A stretch of 64,000 bases of DNA, taken from NCBI GenBank assembly GCA_945910005.1, contig OX246743.1:2926122-2990121 (forward strand), written 5' to 3'. The DNA comes from Isoperla grammatica (Eukaryota > Arthropoda > Insecta > Plecoptera > Perlodidae). This document shows, in pieces, positions 23,701 through 34,270 of this stretch; position 1 is the first letter of the stretch; each line of letters starts with the position of its first letter. The translations under genes were made by a program, and so were the position numbers. The notes beneath the pieces were generated by a model. It did not search any database, had not been told where the DNA came from, and worked only from the letters and a program-made list of their open reading frames with translations.

Positions 23701-24375
23701 ATACCGGACCTCCATTACCGCTGAAACATAAGCACGTGTGTACGTGAGTCACGGGGCCCACTGCGCTCAACACAGCCCCACGCCTGGCGCAGAGAAGAGA
23801 AGGCACACGGCTATACCGGACCTCCATTACCGCTGAAACATAAGCACGTGTGTACGTGAGTCACGGGGCCCACTGCGCTCAACACAGCCCCACGCCTGGC
23901 GCAGAGAAGAGAAGGCACACGGCTATACCGGACCTCCATACCGCTGAAACACAAGCACGTGTGTACGTGAGTCACGGGGCCCACTGCGCTCAACACAGCC
24001 CCACGCCTGGCGCAGAGAAGAGAAGGCACACGGCTATACCGGACCTCCATTACCGCTGAAACATAAGCACGTGTGTACGTGAGTCACGGGGCCCACTGCG
24101 CTCAACGCAGCCCCACGCCTGGCGCAGAGAAGAGAAGGCACACGGCTATACCGGACCTCCATTACCGCTGAAACATAAGCACGTGTGTACGTGAGTCACG
24201 GGGCCCACTGCGCTCAACGCAGCCCCACGCCTAGCGCAGAGAAGAGAAGGCACACAGCTATACCGGACCTCCATTACCGCTGAAACACAAGCACGTGTGT
24301 ACGTGAGTCACGGGGCCCACTGCGCTCAACACAGCCCCACGCCTAGCGCAGAGAAGAGAAGGCACACATTATCGC
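17787..24375 (-). repeat. 112-bp minisatellite derived from the dipeptidase exon, 59 copies
   Basis: The unit is 112 bp in register with the exon at 17609-17786. Read on the minus strand, each copy has GTGCTTGTGTTTCAG, CGGTA, ATGGAGGTCCG, the signal-anchor segment and the segment encoding SAVGP-TH, then joins the next copy at ACTCACG. Relative to the exon, each copy lacks about 20 and about 13 nt internally (33 in all, so 145 becomes 112). Copies differ at a few fixed sites: TCATGG/TCACGG, CCTAG/CCTGG, GCACGCGG/GCACACGG, GAGTCA/GAGACA. One copy is 110 bp (near 20740), one 111 bp (near 23938), and the last lacks about 17 bp. From 18.4 to 19.3 kb the ATG/ACG variant alternates with a 224-bp period. 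Short ORFs of 65 codons on the plus strand are by-products. Confidence 0.97.
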
Positions 24376-24390
24376 TGAAATGTAAAGAAA

Positions 24391-26914
24391 GCTTGTTATC
24401 AAGGAGGTTATATAAAGCACTGGAGGGGCGGTAGCCTCTGTTGCAGTGAAGCCAGTTTTGCGGCGCGCGGCCGAGCGGCGGCCATATTGAGACTGGAAGG
24501 ATTTCAATGCATGCATCTTTCCCCGCCCCCTCGGCGGCCCCCCGCACGTGACTTTTTCCACGATGTGTCGCTACAGTTTTCGGCGCCCGGCCTTTGGCTA
24601 CTCGTGGGTATTTTTTTCGACTTTCCACCCCCACCCCTTCACCCCCTCACGACGTGTTTTATCTCGTCAAGTGTGCGATTTCGGCGCTCTCGTTTTGCGG
24701 TAAAAATTGTAAAAAATTCAAATGTTTTTTTGGGAATTTTTCGGATGCTTTTGATCGCAAGTCAATTGATTGGCGCATCTTTTTGTAAGAATTGTATGAA
24801 TTTTAATGGTCCCTTTTAAAAGTTACGGGCACTTAAACTCGAAAAATTTGCGAAATTTGGATTTGACGGATCTGGTACGTTTTTAACGCGTCACATTCAA
24901 ACGGCTCTGCCCGTCGAACCAAACGAGATATAACGTTCGTTTTTGTTTCGTTACCGACGCTTACCATCTGGGTAACTGGAATTTGGAAATTTTTTGGATT
25001 CGTCCCAGAACTTTCGTCAATCAAATTGTGTACATTTGGTAAAGTGCGTTTTTATAAAGCGCGTGTAACACTTTTTTTCCACATTTTTTGTTTGAAAATT
25101 TTCTCGACTTTTTCATTTTGATAAATAACCACTAATCTTGATTATTAACGAAGCGATTTTTTAATTTCGTCCCGGATGCTTAGTTATGGGCACTTTTCCA
25201 TTAATTCTACACGGTTTCAGTTTTGATTTTTTTGCGTCAAGTTGGTACTTTCGAAATGGTTTTTTTTTCTTTAGGCCGATGCTGAACCCTTGCCCGTACA
25301 GGGGCATGAAACAACATTTTCGAAAAGTCACCCCTTTACCGAATGACAGATGTTCCCGCAACGCACTTTTCACGGCGTTAAGAAAACACGCATACAAAAG
25401 TTTCGTTTTTGTATATTAAAAGGGATTTTAATATACCATCCAACATACATTTGTTATTAGTATTATTAAATGCACATTTGTCTATCCGAAAACGTTACGT
25501 TAAAAAATTAGACTTTACGGGTGTCCGAGTTACGGTGCTTTAACGGATTTCACGCGTAGCCGTTTTTTGTCGGAATTTGTCTTTGGGAATTTTTCAAAGT
25601 CTTAAAAAAGCATGTTGGAATTTTTTCTAATTATCGTTTTCCGTTTTACCGTGTCCGAGACTATTTTTGACATGCTTTTGACATGCTTTTTTAAGACTTT
25701 AAAAAATTCCCAAAGACAAATTCCGACAAAAAACGGCTACGCGTGAAATCCGTTAAAGCACCGTAACTCGGACACCCGTAAAGTCTAATTTTTTAACGTA
25801 ACGTTTTCGGATAGACAAATGTGCATTTAATAATACTAATTACAAATGTATGTTGGATGGTATATTAAAATCCCTTTTAATATACAAAAACAAAACTTTT
25901 GTATGCGTGTTTTCTTAACGCCGTGAAAAGTGCGTTGCGGGAACATCTGTCATTCGGTAAAGGGGTGACTTTTCGAAAATGTTGTTTCATGCCCCTGTAC
26001 GGGCAAGGGTTCAGCATCGGCCTAAAGAAAAAAAAACCATTTCGAAAGTACCAACTTGACGCAAAAAAATCAAAACTGAAACCGTGTAGAATTAATGGAA
26101 AAGTGCCCATAACTAAGCATCCGGGACGAAATTAAAAAATCGCTTCGTTAATAATCAAGATTAGTGGTTATTTATCAAAATGAAAAAGTCGAGAAAATTT
26201 TCAAACAAAAAATGTGGAAAAAAGTGTTACACGCGCTTTATAAAAACGCACTTTACCAAATGTACACAATTTGATTGACGAAAGTTCTGGGACGAATCCA
26301 AAAAATTTCCAAATTCCAGTTACCCAGATGGTAAGCGTCGGTAACGAAACAAAAACGAACGTTATATCTCGTTTGGTTCGACGGGCAGAGCCGTTTGAAT
26401 GTGACGCGTTAAAAACGTACCAGATCCGTCAAATCCAAATTTCGCAAATTTTTCGAGTTTAAGTGCCCGTAACTTTTAAAAGGGACCATTAAAATTCATA
26501 CAATTCTTACAAAAAGATGCGCCAATCAATTGACTTGCGATCAAAAGCATCCGAAAAATTCCCAAAAAAACATCTGAATTTTTTACAATTTTTACCGCAA
26601 AACGAGAGCGCCGAAATCGCACACTTGACGAGATAAAACACGTCGTGAGGGGGTGAAGGGGTGGGGGTGGAAAGTCGAAAAAAATACCCACGAGTAGCCA
26701 AAGGCCGGGCGCCGAAAACTGTAGCGACACATCGTGGAAAAAGTCACGTGCGGGGGGCCGCCGAGGGGGCGGGGAAAGATGCATGCATTGAAATCCTTCC
26801 AGTCTCAATATGGCCGCCGCTCGGCCGCGCGCCGCAAAACCGGCTTCACTGCAACAGCCCGTAAACATAGGCCACCGCCCCTCCAGTGCTTTATATAACC
26901 TCCTTGCTTGTTAT
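24391..26914. mobile_element. 2.5-kb palindromic foldback transposon with 9-bp target-site duplication
   Basis: The element (24401-26905) consists of two arms of about 1.2 kb in inverted orientation around a spacer of about 60 bp near 25615-25673. Both termini read AAGGAGGTTATATAAAGCAC inward. GCTTGTTAT is repeated directly outside the ends (24391-24399 and 26906-26914). The arms are nearly identical; I saw a few single-base differences (for example near 24720/26572) and a 12-bp insertion in the right arm near 26860. A 9-bp duplication and very long TIRs fit a Mutator-like foldback element, but there is no transposase. Mirrored ORFs of 60-130 codons have no recognisable domain. It sits about 15 bp beyond the last copy of the 112-bp array. 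Confidence 0.92.
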
Positions 26915-28099
26915 TCGATAATGTCTATACACAGTCTTGAGCTGGGTCAATTCAGTAATGTTTCTTGTACAGTAATGTTCTTGGGTTGTGTGTTTCTTGT
27001 AAAAGAAGATTGAAAGCTACATTTAAAATCACTGTTAATTGCTTTATTAGAAAATGTGATGTAGAATTTGCCTTTATATGTCTCGAGTGTAACAGAGAAC
27101 ACAATGTTAGTGATAGATTACATCAATTTACTAGGAAGAGACATTACTTTAATAATTGATGTATTTATTCTTTTTATGTTGACATTTTTCCACACATTTA
27201 TTTTTATTTCTACTTTAATATTAAAAATATAATAATACATTTCGTTTTGTATGTGACTTATACAACTCTTGTAAAACATTGAATAAGTCAGTGGACTTGA
27301 CCAAACTGAAAACCGTTTACAAACTGACTGTATTACCACATTCCATAATAGTCCACGAAAACAAAACTGTCTATAAATTTAAATAATAAATCGAAACAAA
27401 TTAAACTTGCACGGTGTTTTTGTAATCAGCCATGTCTTGTACTTTATGCTGCAAAATATTTTGCCACGATATAGTTAACAATGATAAAAACTCTTCTTAC
27501 AATAATATGTGGACTGCGTTGGAGGCGTTGTAGAAATGAGCAAACAGTTAGTAACTATACTCCCTCCCCTCTACCCCCCCCCCCCCCCCCCACACTCATA
27601 AACAGGTGTTGTTACTGACAGTGTACACAATTAAATACAAATCTATTTTCAATGTTCAACTCTGTTAAAATGAGTGCATGATGATATTATGATGCACAAT
27701 ATGCACAGATCATTGCACTTTATGAAGTGCATTATTCTTTCCACTACACATGGGCACAGTTTCCAATCAAGATTGTAATTATCTTATGACCTTTTACTCA
27801 TTGTAATGGACTATGGAACTATTAAGTTCATAACGGCGACGAAATAGAATGAAACATGTTTTGTTTTTTAATTTACGAGAAACACAAAATGCGTTTTCAA
27901 TCAGAGATAGAGCTACAGTATTTTGATAAATTAAAAAGTATTAGATGACTTTAAAAGGTATGTTTTTTGACTTGATACAGAAGAATAATAAATAGTAAAA
28001 CAGCCCTGAAAGAATTGGCTACAACTGGACTACAGCAGTACTTAAATGTTAAAGAACTGAGTTTATGGTAAAATCTTGCAAAACGTTTCATAACAACAA
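26915..28099. other. unassigned DNA
   Basis: No gene recognised. A C-run lies near 27578-27591. A 5'-UTR exon of the dipeptidase gene could lie here but cannot be recognised from sequence alone. Confidence 0.35.
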
Positions 28100-28526
28100 T
28101 GGACTCTGGTCCAGTGGTTAGCATCGCTGCTTCCAATGCAGAAGGTCCCGGGTTCAAATCCCGCTTCACGCAGAAGTTTTTTAACTTCTATTAAGGATAC
28201 AGTTCCATTACTTCTTGGCTTAGGAATACGTAAACGGTGACTTTGGAGCCGTCCTAGCAACGAAGCACCCAATAAATTCAAAGTTGTTCTGAATCAGCCT
28301 TGTTGATTCTGGCATCTGTCCGCAGGTGTTCGCACTGTCCAATCACTGATTCATCTGTTTCATATTTGAAATATCGATCTTTGATTGGTTATCGCTCACT
28401 CGTCGATGGTGTTCGAAGCCTACAGGGTTGGTTTAGTCACTTTAAATTAAAGTCCCCCACTGCAAATCAGTTTAGTTACTGAGTGGGTAGACTCTAAATG
28501 TGAATTTATTTATTTTATTTATTTAA
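28100..28526 (+). mobile_element. tRNA-derived SINE, family B (long copy)
   Basis: The head resembles tRNA-Gly: TGGTCCAGTGGTTAGCATCG (box A), GCTGCTTCCAATGCAG (anticodon arm) and GGGTTCAAATCCC (box B). The body contains AACTTCTATTAAGGAT, GGAGCCGTCCTAGCAACGAA and TTGATTGGTTATCGCTCACT. The 3' end is ACTGAGTGGGTAGACTCTAA with ATGTGAATTT and an (ATTT)n tail. Copies or fragments lie at 42664, 44154, 44530 and 46398. I found no clear target-site duplication. Confidence 0.88.
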
Positions 28527-29925
28527 TAATTTGTGGTCATATTATTTTTATCGTGATCTTATGTTTTAACAGTTTGCAATACTCTGCAATGCTTTCCTTG
28601 TAATTTATTTTTCTAACAGGGAAAGTTATTCATTTTATTTGCAAGAGAAATTACTCCAGATATTTATTGTTAACAAATCTCGAAATATGAGACAAAGAAT
28701 GTTCACTTAAGCGAGTTTAGAACGTGGTTTATAAGCAGACTATCAAGACATTCAAAATGTTTATCATTTAGTACAGAAGGAAATTGTCTGGATCCAAAAA
28801 GACGCCCAGGACTTATGAAGGAAATAATCCGCCCAAATTGTTTTTCCACCCCAATAAATTTTCTTCATTTTGAGAGCCCGTTTCTATCTTCTAAGACGAT
28901 AAACAACTTTACCGAGATCCCTTGTTTATTGACCCGGAAAATTAAGTAACATGTTTATAGGACTAGCTGCTGCGGGCGGAACACAAGAGCTACCTGGTGG
29001 TCTTCTATTCTTTGGTCTAACCCAGTGCATTATGGGATTTGGGATAGTTTAAAAGTATTGTCAAAAGGGAATTTTTAAAGTTCACCATCCAAACCTATTT
29101 TCCCTTGCAAAAGAATAAAAGAAACCCATATAAATATTCTCTGAGCATAAATAAAACCGCTTTCCCGCACAATTACTTTCCCGTACTCTATTGCTGATGT
29201 ACTGTTCTGGTGTTTGACCTGTCAACCATTATGCTGACACGACACAAAAAACATTTAGCGTTGTTAACATTCTAAATTAAAAGAACTGATTCTGTTTGTA
29301 GCTAGAATTTCCCATTAGTTGTGTCGAGTTTGGATGAGTGACAGCTGCAGTAATTGTTCGCTGGAATATTGATGAAGAGAGTGAAAATAACTGACAGCAT
29401 AACTTTGTTTTCATGAATACCTAATGAACGTATTTACCAATTTTCAAGTCAAACGTAAATATACGTTCACTTGTTGTGTTTTGTTTTAACTCGACAAGCG
29501 AAAACAAAGAGAATAGAATATCTAATGACATTACCAAATTATTTAAAGTACGAACTCGTATAGGTTGAAACGCTCTAGGAAGGTATTTATATTTGCTGTT
29601 ATGTTCCACGGCCGCCTAAGTAAAACACCATGAATACCTCATATACTGGATTCTGCACAAGTTGAACGGAAATGGACCTTTATTAAATGAAAAGTGAGAC
29701 TGATTTCATTGATTTAATTTAGGTTTGAGAACCAAAAATGTTAACGAATATGTTTCATATTATGGAAACATAGCATTTAATAGCAAGTTCAAATGAACAA
29801 TCGATCTTCTGATGATTATCCGTATCTGATATCTGAATCTTGTCATAACCAGTGGTGTTACCCAGACCATCATATATCGAGTTGTTGGATGGCAATCCAA
29901 TATATTCTGTAACATTTATAACATG
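28527..29925. other. unassigned DNA
   Basis: No gene recognised. The 62-codon ORF at 29421-29609 is not recognisable. Confidence 0.35.
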
Positions 29926-31143
29926 ACAAAGTGTGACCATTAGACAACAGTTTATGTGCTGAATGGTGGAGGAGCCAGGTTCCACTAACAGCGAACCGAT
30001 CAAAGTGTGACCATTAGACAACAGTTTATGTGCTGAATGGTGGAGGTGCCAGGTTCCACTAACAGCGAACCGATCAGTGTGACCATTAGACAACAGTTTA
30101 TGTGCTGAATGGTGGAGGTGCCAGGTTCCACTAACAGCGAACCTATCAAAGTGTGTCCATTAGACAACAGTTTATGTGCTGAATGGTGGAGGCGCCAGGT
30201 TCCACTAACAGTGAACCGATCAAAGTGTGACATTAGACAACAGTTTATGTGCTGAATGGTGGAGGTGCCAGGTTCCACTAACAGCGAACCGATCAAAGTG
30301 GGACCATTAGACAACAGTTTATGTGCTGAATGGTGGAGGTGCCAGGTTCCACCAACAGCGAACCGATCAAAGTGTGGCATAAGACAACAGTTTATGTGCT
30401 GAATGGTGGAGGTGCCAGGTTCCACTAACAGCGAACCGATCAGTGTGACCATTAGACAACAGTTTATGTGCTGAATGGTGGAGGTGCCAGGTTCCACTAA
30501 CAGCGAACCTATCAAAGTGTGTCCATTAGACAACAGTTTATGTGCTGAATGGTGGAGGTGCCAGGTTCCACTAACAGTGAACCGATCAAAGTGTGACATT
30601 AGACAACAGTTTATGTGCTGAATGGTGGAGGTGCCATGTTCCACTAACAGCGAACCGATCAAAGTGTGGCATTAGACAACAGTTTATGTGCTGAATGGCG
30701 GAGGTGCCAGGTTCCACTAACAGTGAACCGATCATAGTGTGACCATTAGACAACAGTTTATGTGCTGAATGGTGGAGGTGCCAGGTTCCACTAACAGCGA
30801 ACCGATCAAAGTGTGACCATTAGACAACAGTTTATGTGCTGAATGGTGGAGGTGCCAGGTTCCACCAACAGCGAACCGATCAAAGTGTGACATTAGACAA
30901 CAGTTTATGTGCTGAATGGTGGAGGTGCCAGGTTCCACTAACAGCGAACCGATCAAAGTGTGACATTAGACAACAGTTTATGTGCTGAATGGTGGAGGTG
31001 CCAGGTTCCACTAACAGCGAACCGATCAAAGTGTGACCAATAGACAACAGTTTATGTGCTGAATGGTGGAGGTGCCAGGTTCCACTAACAGCGAACCGAT
31101 CAAAGTGTGACCATTAGACAACAGTTTATGTGCTGAATGGTGT
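29926..31143. repeat. 74-bp minisatellite, about 16.5 copies
   Basis: The unit contains AGACAACAGTTTATGTGCTG, AATGGTGGAGGTGCCAGG and TTCCACTAACAGCGAACCGA. Most units are 70-75 bp, with small deletions in the CAAAGTGTGACCATT part. It is open on the minus strand, producing a 220-codon spurious frame. It passes directly into the 7-bp array at 31147. Confidence 0.96.
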
Positions 31144-31146
31144 AGG

Positions 31147-31954
31147 TGCTGAGAGCTGAGAGCTGAGAGTTGAGAGCTGAGAGCTGAGAGCTGAGACCTG
31201 AGAGCTGAGAGCAGAGAGCTGAGAGCTGAGAGCTGAGAGCTGAGAGCTGAGAGCTGAGAAGCTGAGAGCTGAGAGCTGAGAGCTGAGACCTGAGAGCTGA
31301 GAGCAGAGAGCTGAGAGCTGAGAGCTGAGAGCTGAGAGCTGAGACTGAGAGCTGAGAGCTGAGAGCTGAGAGCTGAGAACTGAGAGCTGAGAGCTGAGAA
31401 CTGAGAGCTGAGAGCTGAGAGCTGAGAGCCGAGAGCTGAGAGCTGAGAGCTGAGAGCTGAGAGCAGAGAGCTGAGAGCTGAGAGCAGAGAGCTGAGAGCT
31501 GAGAGCTGAGAACTGAGAGCTGAGAGCTGAGAACTGAGAGCTGAGAGCTGAGAGCTGAGAGCCGAGAGCTGAGAGCTGAGAGCTGAGAGCTGAGAGCAGA
31601 GAGCTGAGAGCTGAGAGCTGAGAGCAGAGAGCTGAGAGCTGAGAGCTGAGAACTGAGAGCTGAGAGCTGAGAACTGAGAGCTGAGAGCTGAGAGCTGAGA
31701 GCCGAGAGCCGAGAGCTGAGAGCAGAGAGCTGAGAGCTGAGAGCTGAGAGCTGAGACCTGAGAGCTGAGAGCAGAGAGCTGAGAGCTGAGAGCTGAGAGC
31801 TGAGAGCTGAGAGCTGAGAGCTGAGAGCTGAGAGCTGAGAGCTGAGAGCTGAGAGCTGAGAGCTGAAAGCTGAGAGCTGAGAGCTGAGAGCTGAGAGCTG
31901 AGAGCTGAGAGCTGAGAACTGAGAGCTGAGAGCTGAGAGCTGAGAGCCGAGAGC
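31147..31954. repeat. 7-bp (GAGAGCT)n array, about 115 copies
   Basis: Heptamer AGCTGAG repeated over about 800 bp, with scattered variants (GAGAACT, GAGACCT, GAGCAGA, GAGCCGA) and a few 1-2-nt slips. The minus strand has no stop in any phase of the heptamer, so two overlapping ORFs read (SALSSQL)n. Clusters of variants recur in the same order (for example the two AACTGAG pairs near 31380, 31510 and 31650), showing duplication of blocks of about 140 bp. Confidence 0.95.
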
Positions 31955-32250
31955 GCCGGAGACGGCTGCGCCAGACGGGCTGACAGAGTAGATATTATTG
32001 CAGCAGGAGGGAATGTTGCTACACGGCGGTAATTGAGTAATGTTATCGATGCAATCAGGCTCCGTCTGTGTACTTGGCGTAACGAGAGCGCTCGTCCTAT
32101 TAATGTTGGCTTCCACGGCAAGAAATGTGAATAATGTGTAAAACAGCTGTGATCGAGTTGGCCAAACGAGATCCGGTCTAGCGAGGACGTTCAGCGCCGT
32201 AAATAACGTTGCTCGTGATGCATTGTGGGGTGGAAACACGGGCACGAACA
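31955..32250 (-). other. unrecognised open stretch between two tandem arrays
   Basis: About 100 codons are open on the minus strand between the hexamer and heptamer arrays. The translation includes NASRATLFTALNVLARPDLV, TPSTQTEPDCIDNITQ and LPPCSNIPSCCNNIY. It has N-glycosylation-type sequons and several cysteines. I recognise no domain and see no convincing splice sites. Because the arrays on both sides have no stops, the 456-codon ORF (31100-32470) overstates the case. It could be a relic exon or chance. Confidence 0.2.
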
Positions 32251-32259
32251 GTCTTGTAG

Positions 32260-32463
32260 CCACGTTCATGCTCACGTTCACGCTCACATTCACGTTCATG
32301 CTCACGTTCACGGTTAAGTTCACACTCACGTTCACGTCCCCATTTACGATTACACTCACATTAACACTCACGTTCACACTCACATTCACGTGCACGTCCA
32401 TACTCACATTCACATACACGTTCCCACTCACATTCACGTTCACATTAACATTCACCTGAACGT
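32260..32463. repeat. 6-bp (CACRTT)n degenerate array
   Basis: Imperfect hexamers of CACGTT, CACATT, CACTCA and CATGCT over about 200 bp. The minus strand reads (NV/NVSV)n. Confidence 0.9.
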
Positions 32464-33309
32464 GAAACACTGTTTCAAAGGAATCACCTGGAAATCAGTC
32501 GGTGTATACTTCTGTTATTGTTGTTGTTGTCGTAATTATGACAAGGTTAAAACCTCAGAGTTAAAACAAAGATTAGACAGTAGGGGTTAAAATCTCTTAT
32601 GAGTTCGGCCCCAGGTAAAACCACATTTAAAGGCTCCTTCAGGTATTAAAGTACATCTCACTTCCAGGGCCACCGCGTGAGTTATACGGATACTCGATAC
32701 CTGTGGTGTGAAGGCGGTATTGGCTGTTAGAAAAACCAATAATGTCTACTTGAAGTCTACTACAGACAGCCGTAGGAGTAACGCACTCACTTTTAGTCGA
32801 GACTGTACTTGGGTAGTTGAACTCTCTTTGAAAACATATTTGCCACCCTCACGCTACACACACTCTACAAATGTGACCCCATTTCACGCACCTTACTTTT
32901 AGAAAACGACTGCGGAGTCTATTCGCGAAACAGTTATAGTACCTCGTAGCTTGTGATTTTGGACCCACGTCTTCTTTTTCTTTTCAGAGAAATATCAGTT
33001 GTTCTTTACACCTGAAGTTCGCAAACATTTTTAGAAAAGAGATGGTACTGTTTTGGATTTACACATTTTGGCGAAGTTTATAACCCATACTATGAGTGTT
33101 AAAAATATCCATTTGATAAACAGAATTCTAGCCTTGACCACACATAGCATGGTTTAATTAAAATACTAAAGCATAAAGTCTACCAATAAGCTACGCCCAC
33201 TACGCCGGAAAGGGAAGTGGACGTGGTTTGAGAAACTTTGGAACCACATTCGGTAGTTCTATTCCGACGAGAGATCAGCATAACATTTATTAGCGTGGTA
33301 ATCTCAGAC
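32464..33309. other. unassigned DNA
   Basis: No gene or repeat recognised. Confidence 0.35.
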
Positions 33310-33425
33310 TCTATTATTATTTTTTATTTTTATTATTATTATATTACATTATTTATTATTATCATTACATTACATTACATTTAACATACTACAGTTACAT
33401 AATTTTAATTTCTTTTTACATTTTT
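33310..33425. repeat. AT-rich dispersed repeat shared with 45780-45885
   Basis: The sequence TTATTATCATTACATTACAT, ACATACTACAGTTACATAAT and TTTCTTTTTACATTT is closely matched at 45780-45885, directly after the reverse transcriptase remnant. It may be the 3' untranslated end of that retrotransposon family. Confidence 0.6.
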
Positions 33426-33968
33426 TTTTTACATACATATAGGTTCCCCACGGTGACTAGTGTGTTAGCATGTTGACAATGTGACATGTGTTCTGTGGGT
33501 AGGTGTTTTATAGAATAGAGATTTGAAAAATTATACGTGGATATAAAGACATGTTTATAGTCAAATAATAAGTAAAAACATATATATTTTATATTAAATA
33601 AGTATGATTTATAAAATATATAATTCATTTTATTTCATTCATAAATATGATTCATAATGTAATATAATAAAGAATGGCTTTAAAATTTAGACTTATATGT
33701 CAGGACGTTTCGGTGGTTAAGTGAGATGTGAAAATGGTGTTGAACGTCGCTCAATTCGTATCCAGTAAACGTTTTACCGGCGACATCTGGGTCAAAGCGG
33801 TTGGAACAGTCACAACACCACCTATAATGTATGCTGCTTTGCAAGGATTCATTCAGACTTGCTCCCAATAAAGCTGATCCATCTGGGAGTTGTGTGAACT
33901 ATGTTGCAAGCGGGGCAATTCTGATGGTCTTTGAGTTTAGAACCCTGTACACGTGCTAGCACTATTAT

Positions 33969-34252
33969 GGGCCGTTTACATAAATGCCTAGTGATTATTG
34001 ACTAACCCCCGTGTCTAAGCCACAGACTTCTTTCATTGGCTATGAGGGAGAATACTGCGCTCTGATTGGCTGTGACTAAGGTTTGTCTTGACTTGACTAA
34101 GGAATTGAAATATGTTCAATTCCTTAGTCAAGTCAAGACAAGTCTTAGTCACAGCCAATCAGAGCCCAGTATTCTCACTCATAGCCAATGAAAGAAGTCT
34201 GTGGCTTAGACACGGGGGTTAGTCAATAATCACTAGTCATTTGTGTAAACCC
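33969..34252. mobile_element. 284-bp near-perfect palindrome (MITE)
   Basis: Arms of about 135 bp run from GGGCCGTTTACATAAATGCC to a centre near 34112 (GGAATTGAA...TTCAATTCC) and back to GTGTAAACCCC. Only a few mismatches are present, such as GAGGGAGAAT/ATTCTCACTC and GCGCTCTG/CAGAGCCC. No coding sequence and no clear target-site duplication. A family A SINE begins 18 bp further right. Confidence 0.9.
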
Positions 34253-34270
34253 CGCTTTATATCACAGTAT

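Noticed and set aside
17672..24059. Series of 65-codon plus-strand ORFs beginning MGPTALNTAPR
   Set aside because: By-products of the 112-bp array; the meaningful strand is minus, where the parental exon lies.
17787..24375. CRISPR array
   Set aside because: Units are contiguous 112-bp tandem copies without unique spacers, in a eukaryotic context with no cas genes.
24326..26868. Mirrored ORFs in the two palindrome arms as a transposase gene
   Set aside because: 60-130 codons, identical in both arms because of the inverted repeat, no catalytic motif.
24401..26905. Palindrome as a pure assembly artefact
   Set aside because: The direct 9-bp repeat outside perfect termini and the small arm-specific differences fit a real insertion. 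I keep the artefact possibility only as a check.
28100..28175. Functional tRNA-Gly gene
   Set aside because: The Gly-like head is fused to the family B body and the acceptor stem is not properly paired.
29018..29045. ZNF143/Staf-type promoter motif (CCCAGTGCATTATGGGA)
   Set aside because: A single loose match without any neighbouring exon or CpG-rich context; such motifs also occur in repeats.
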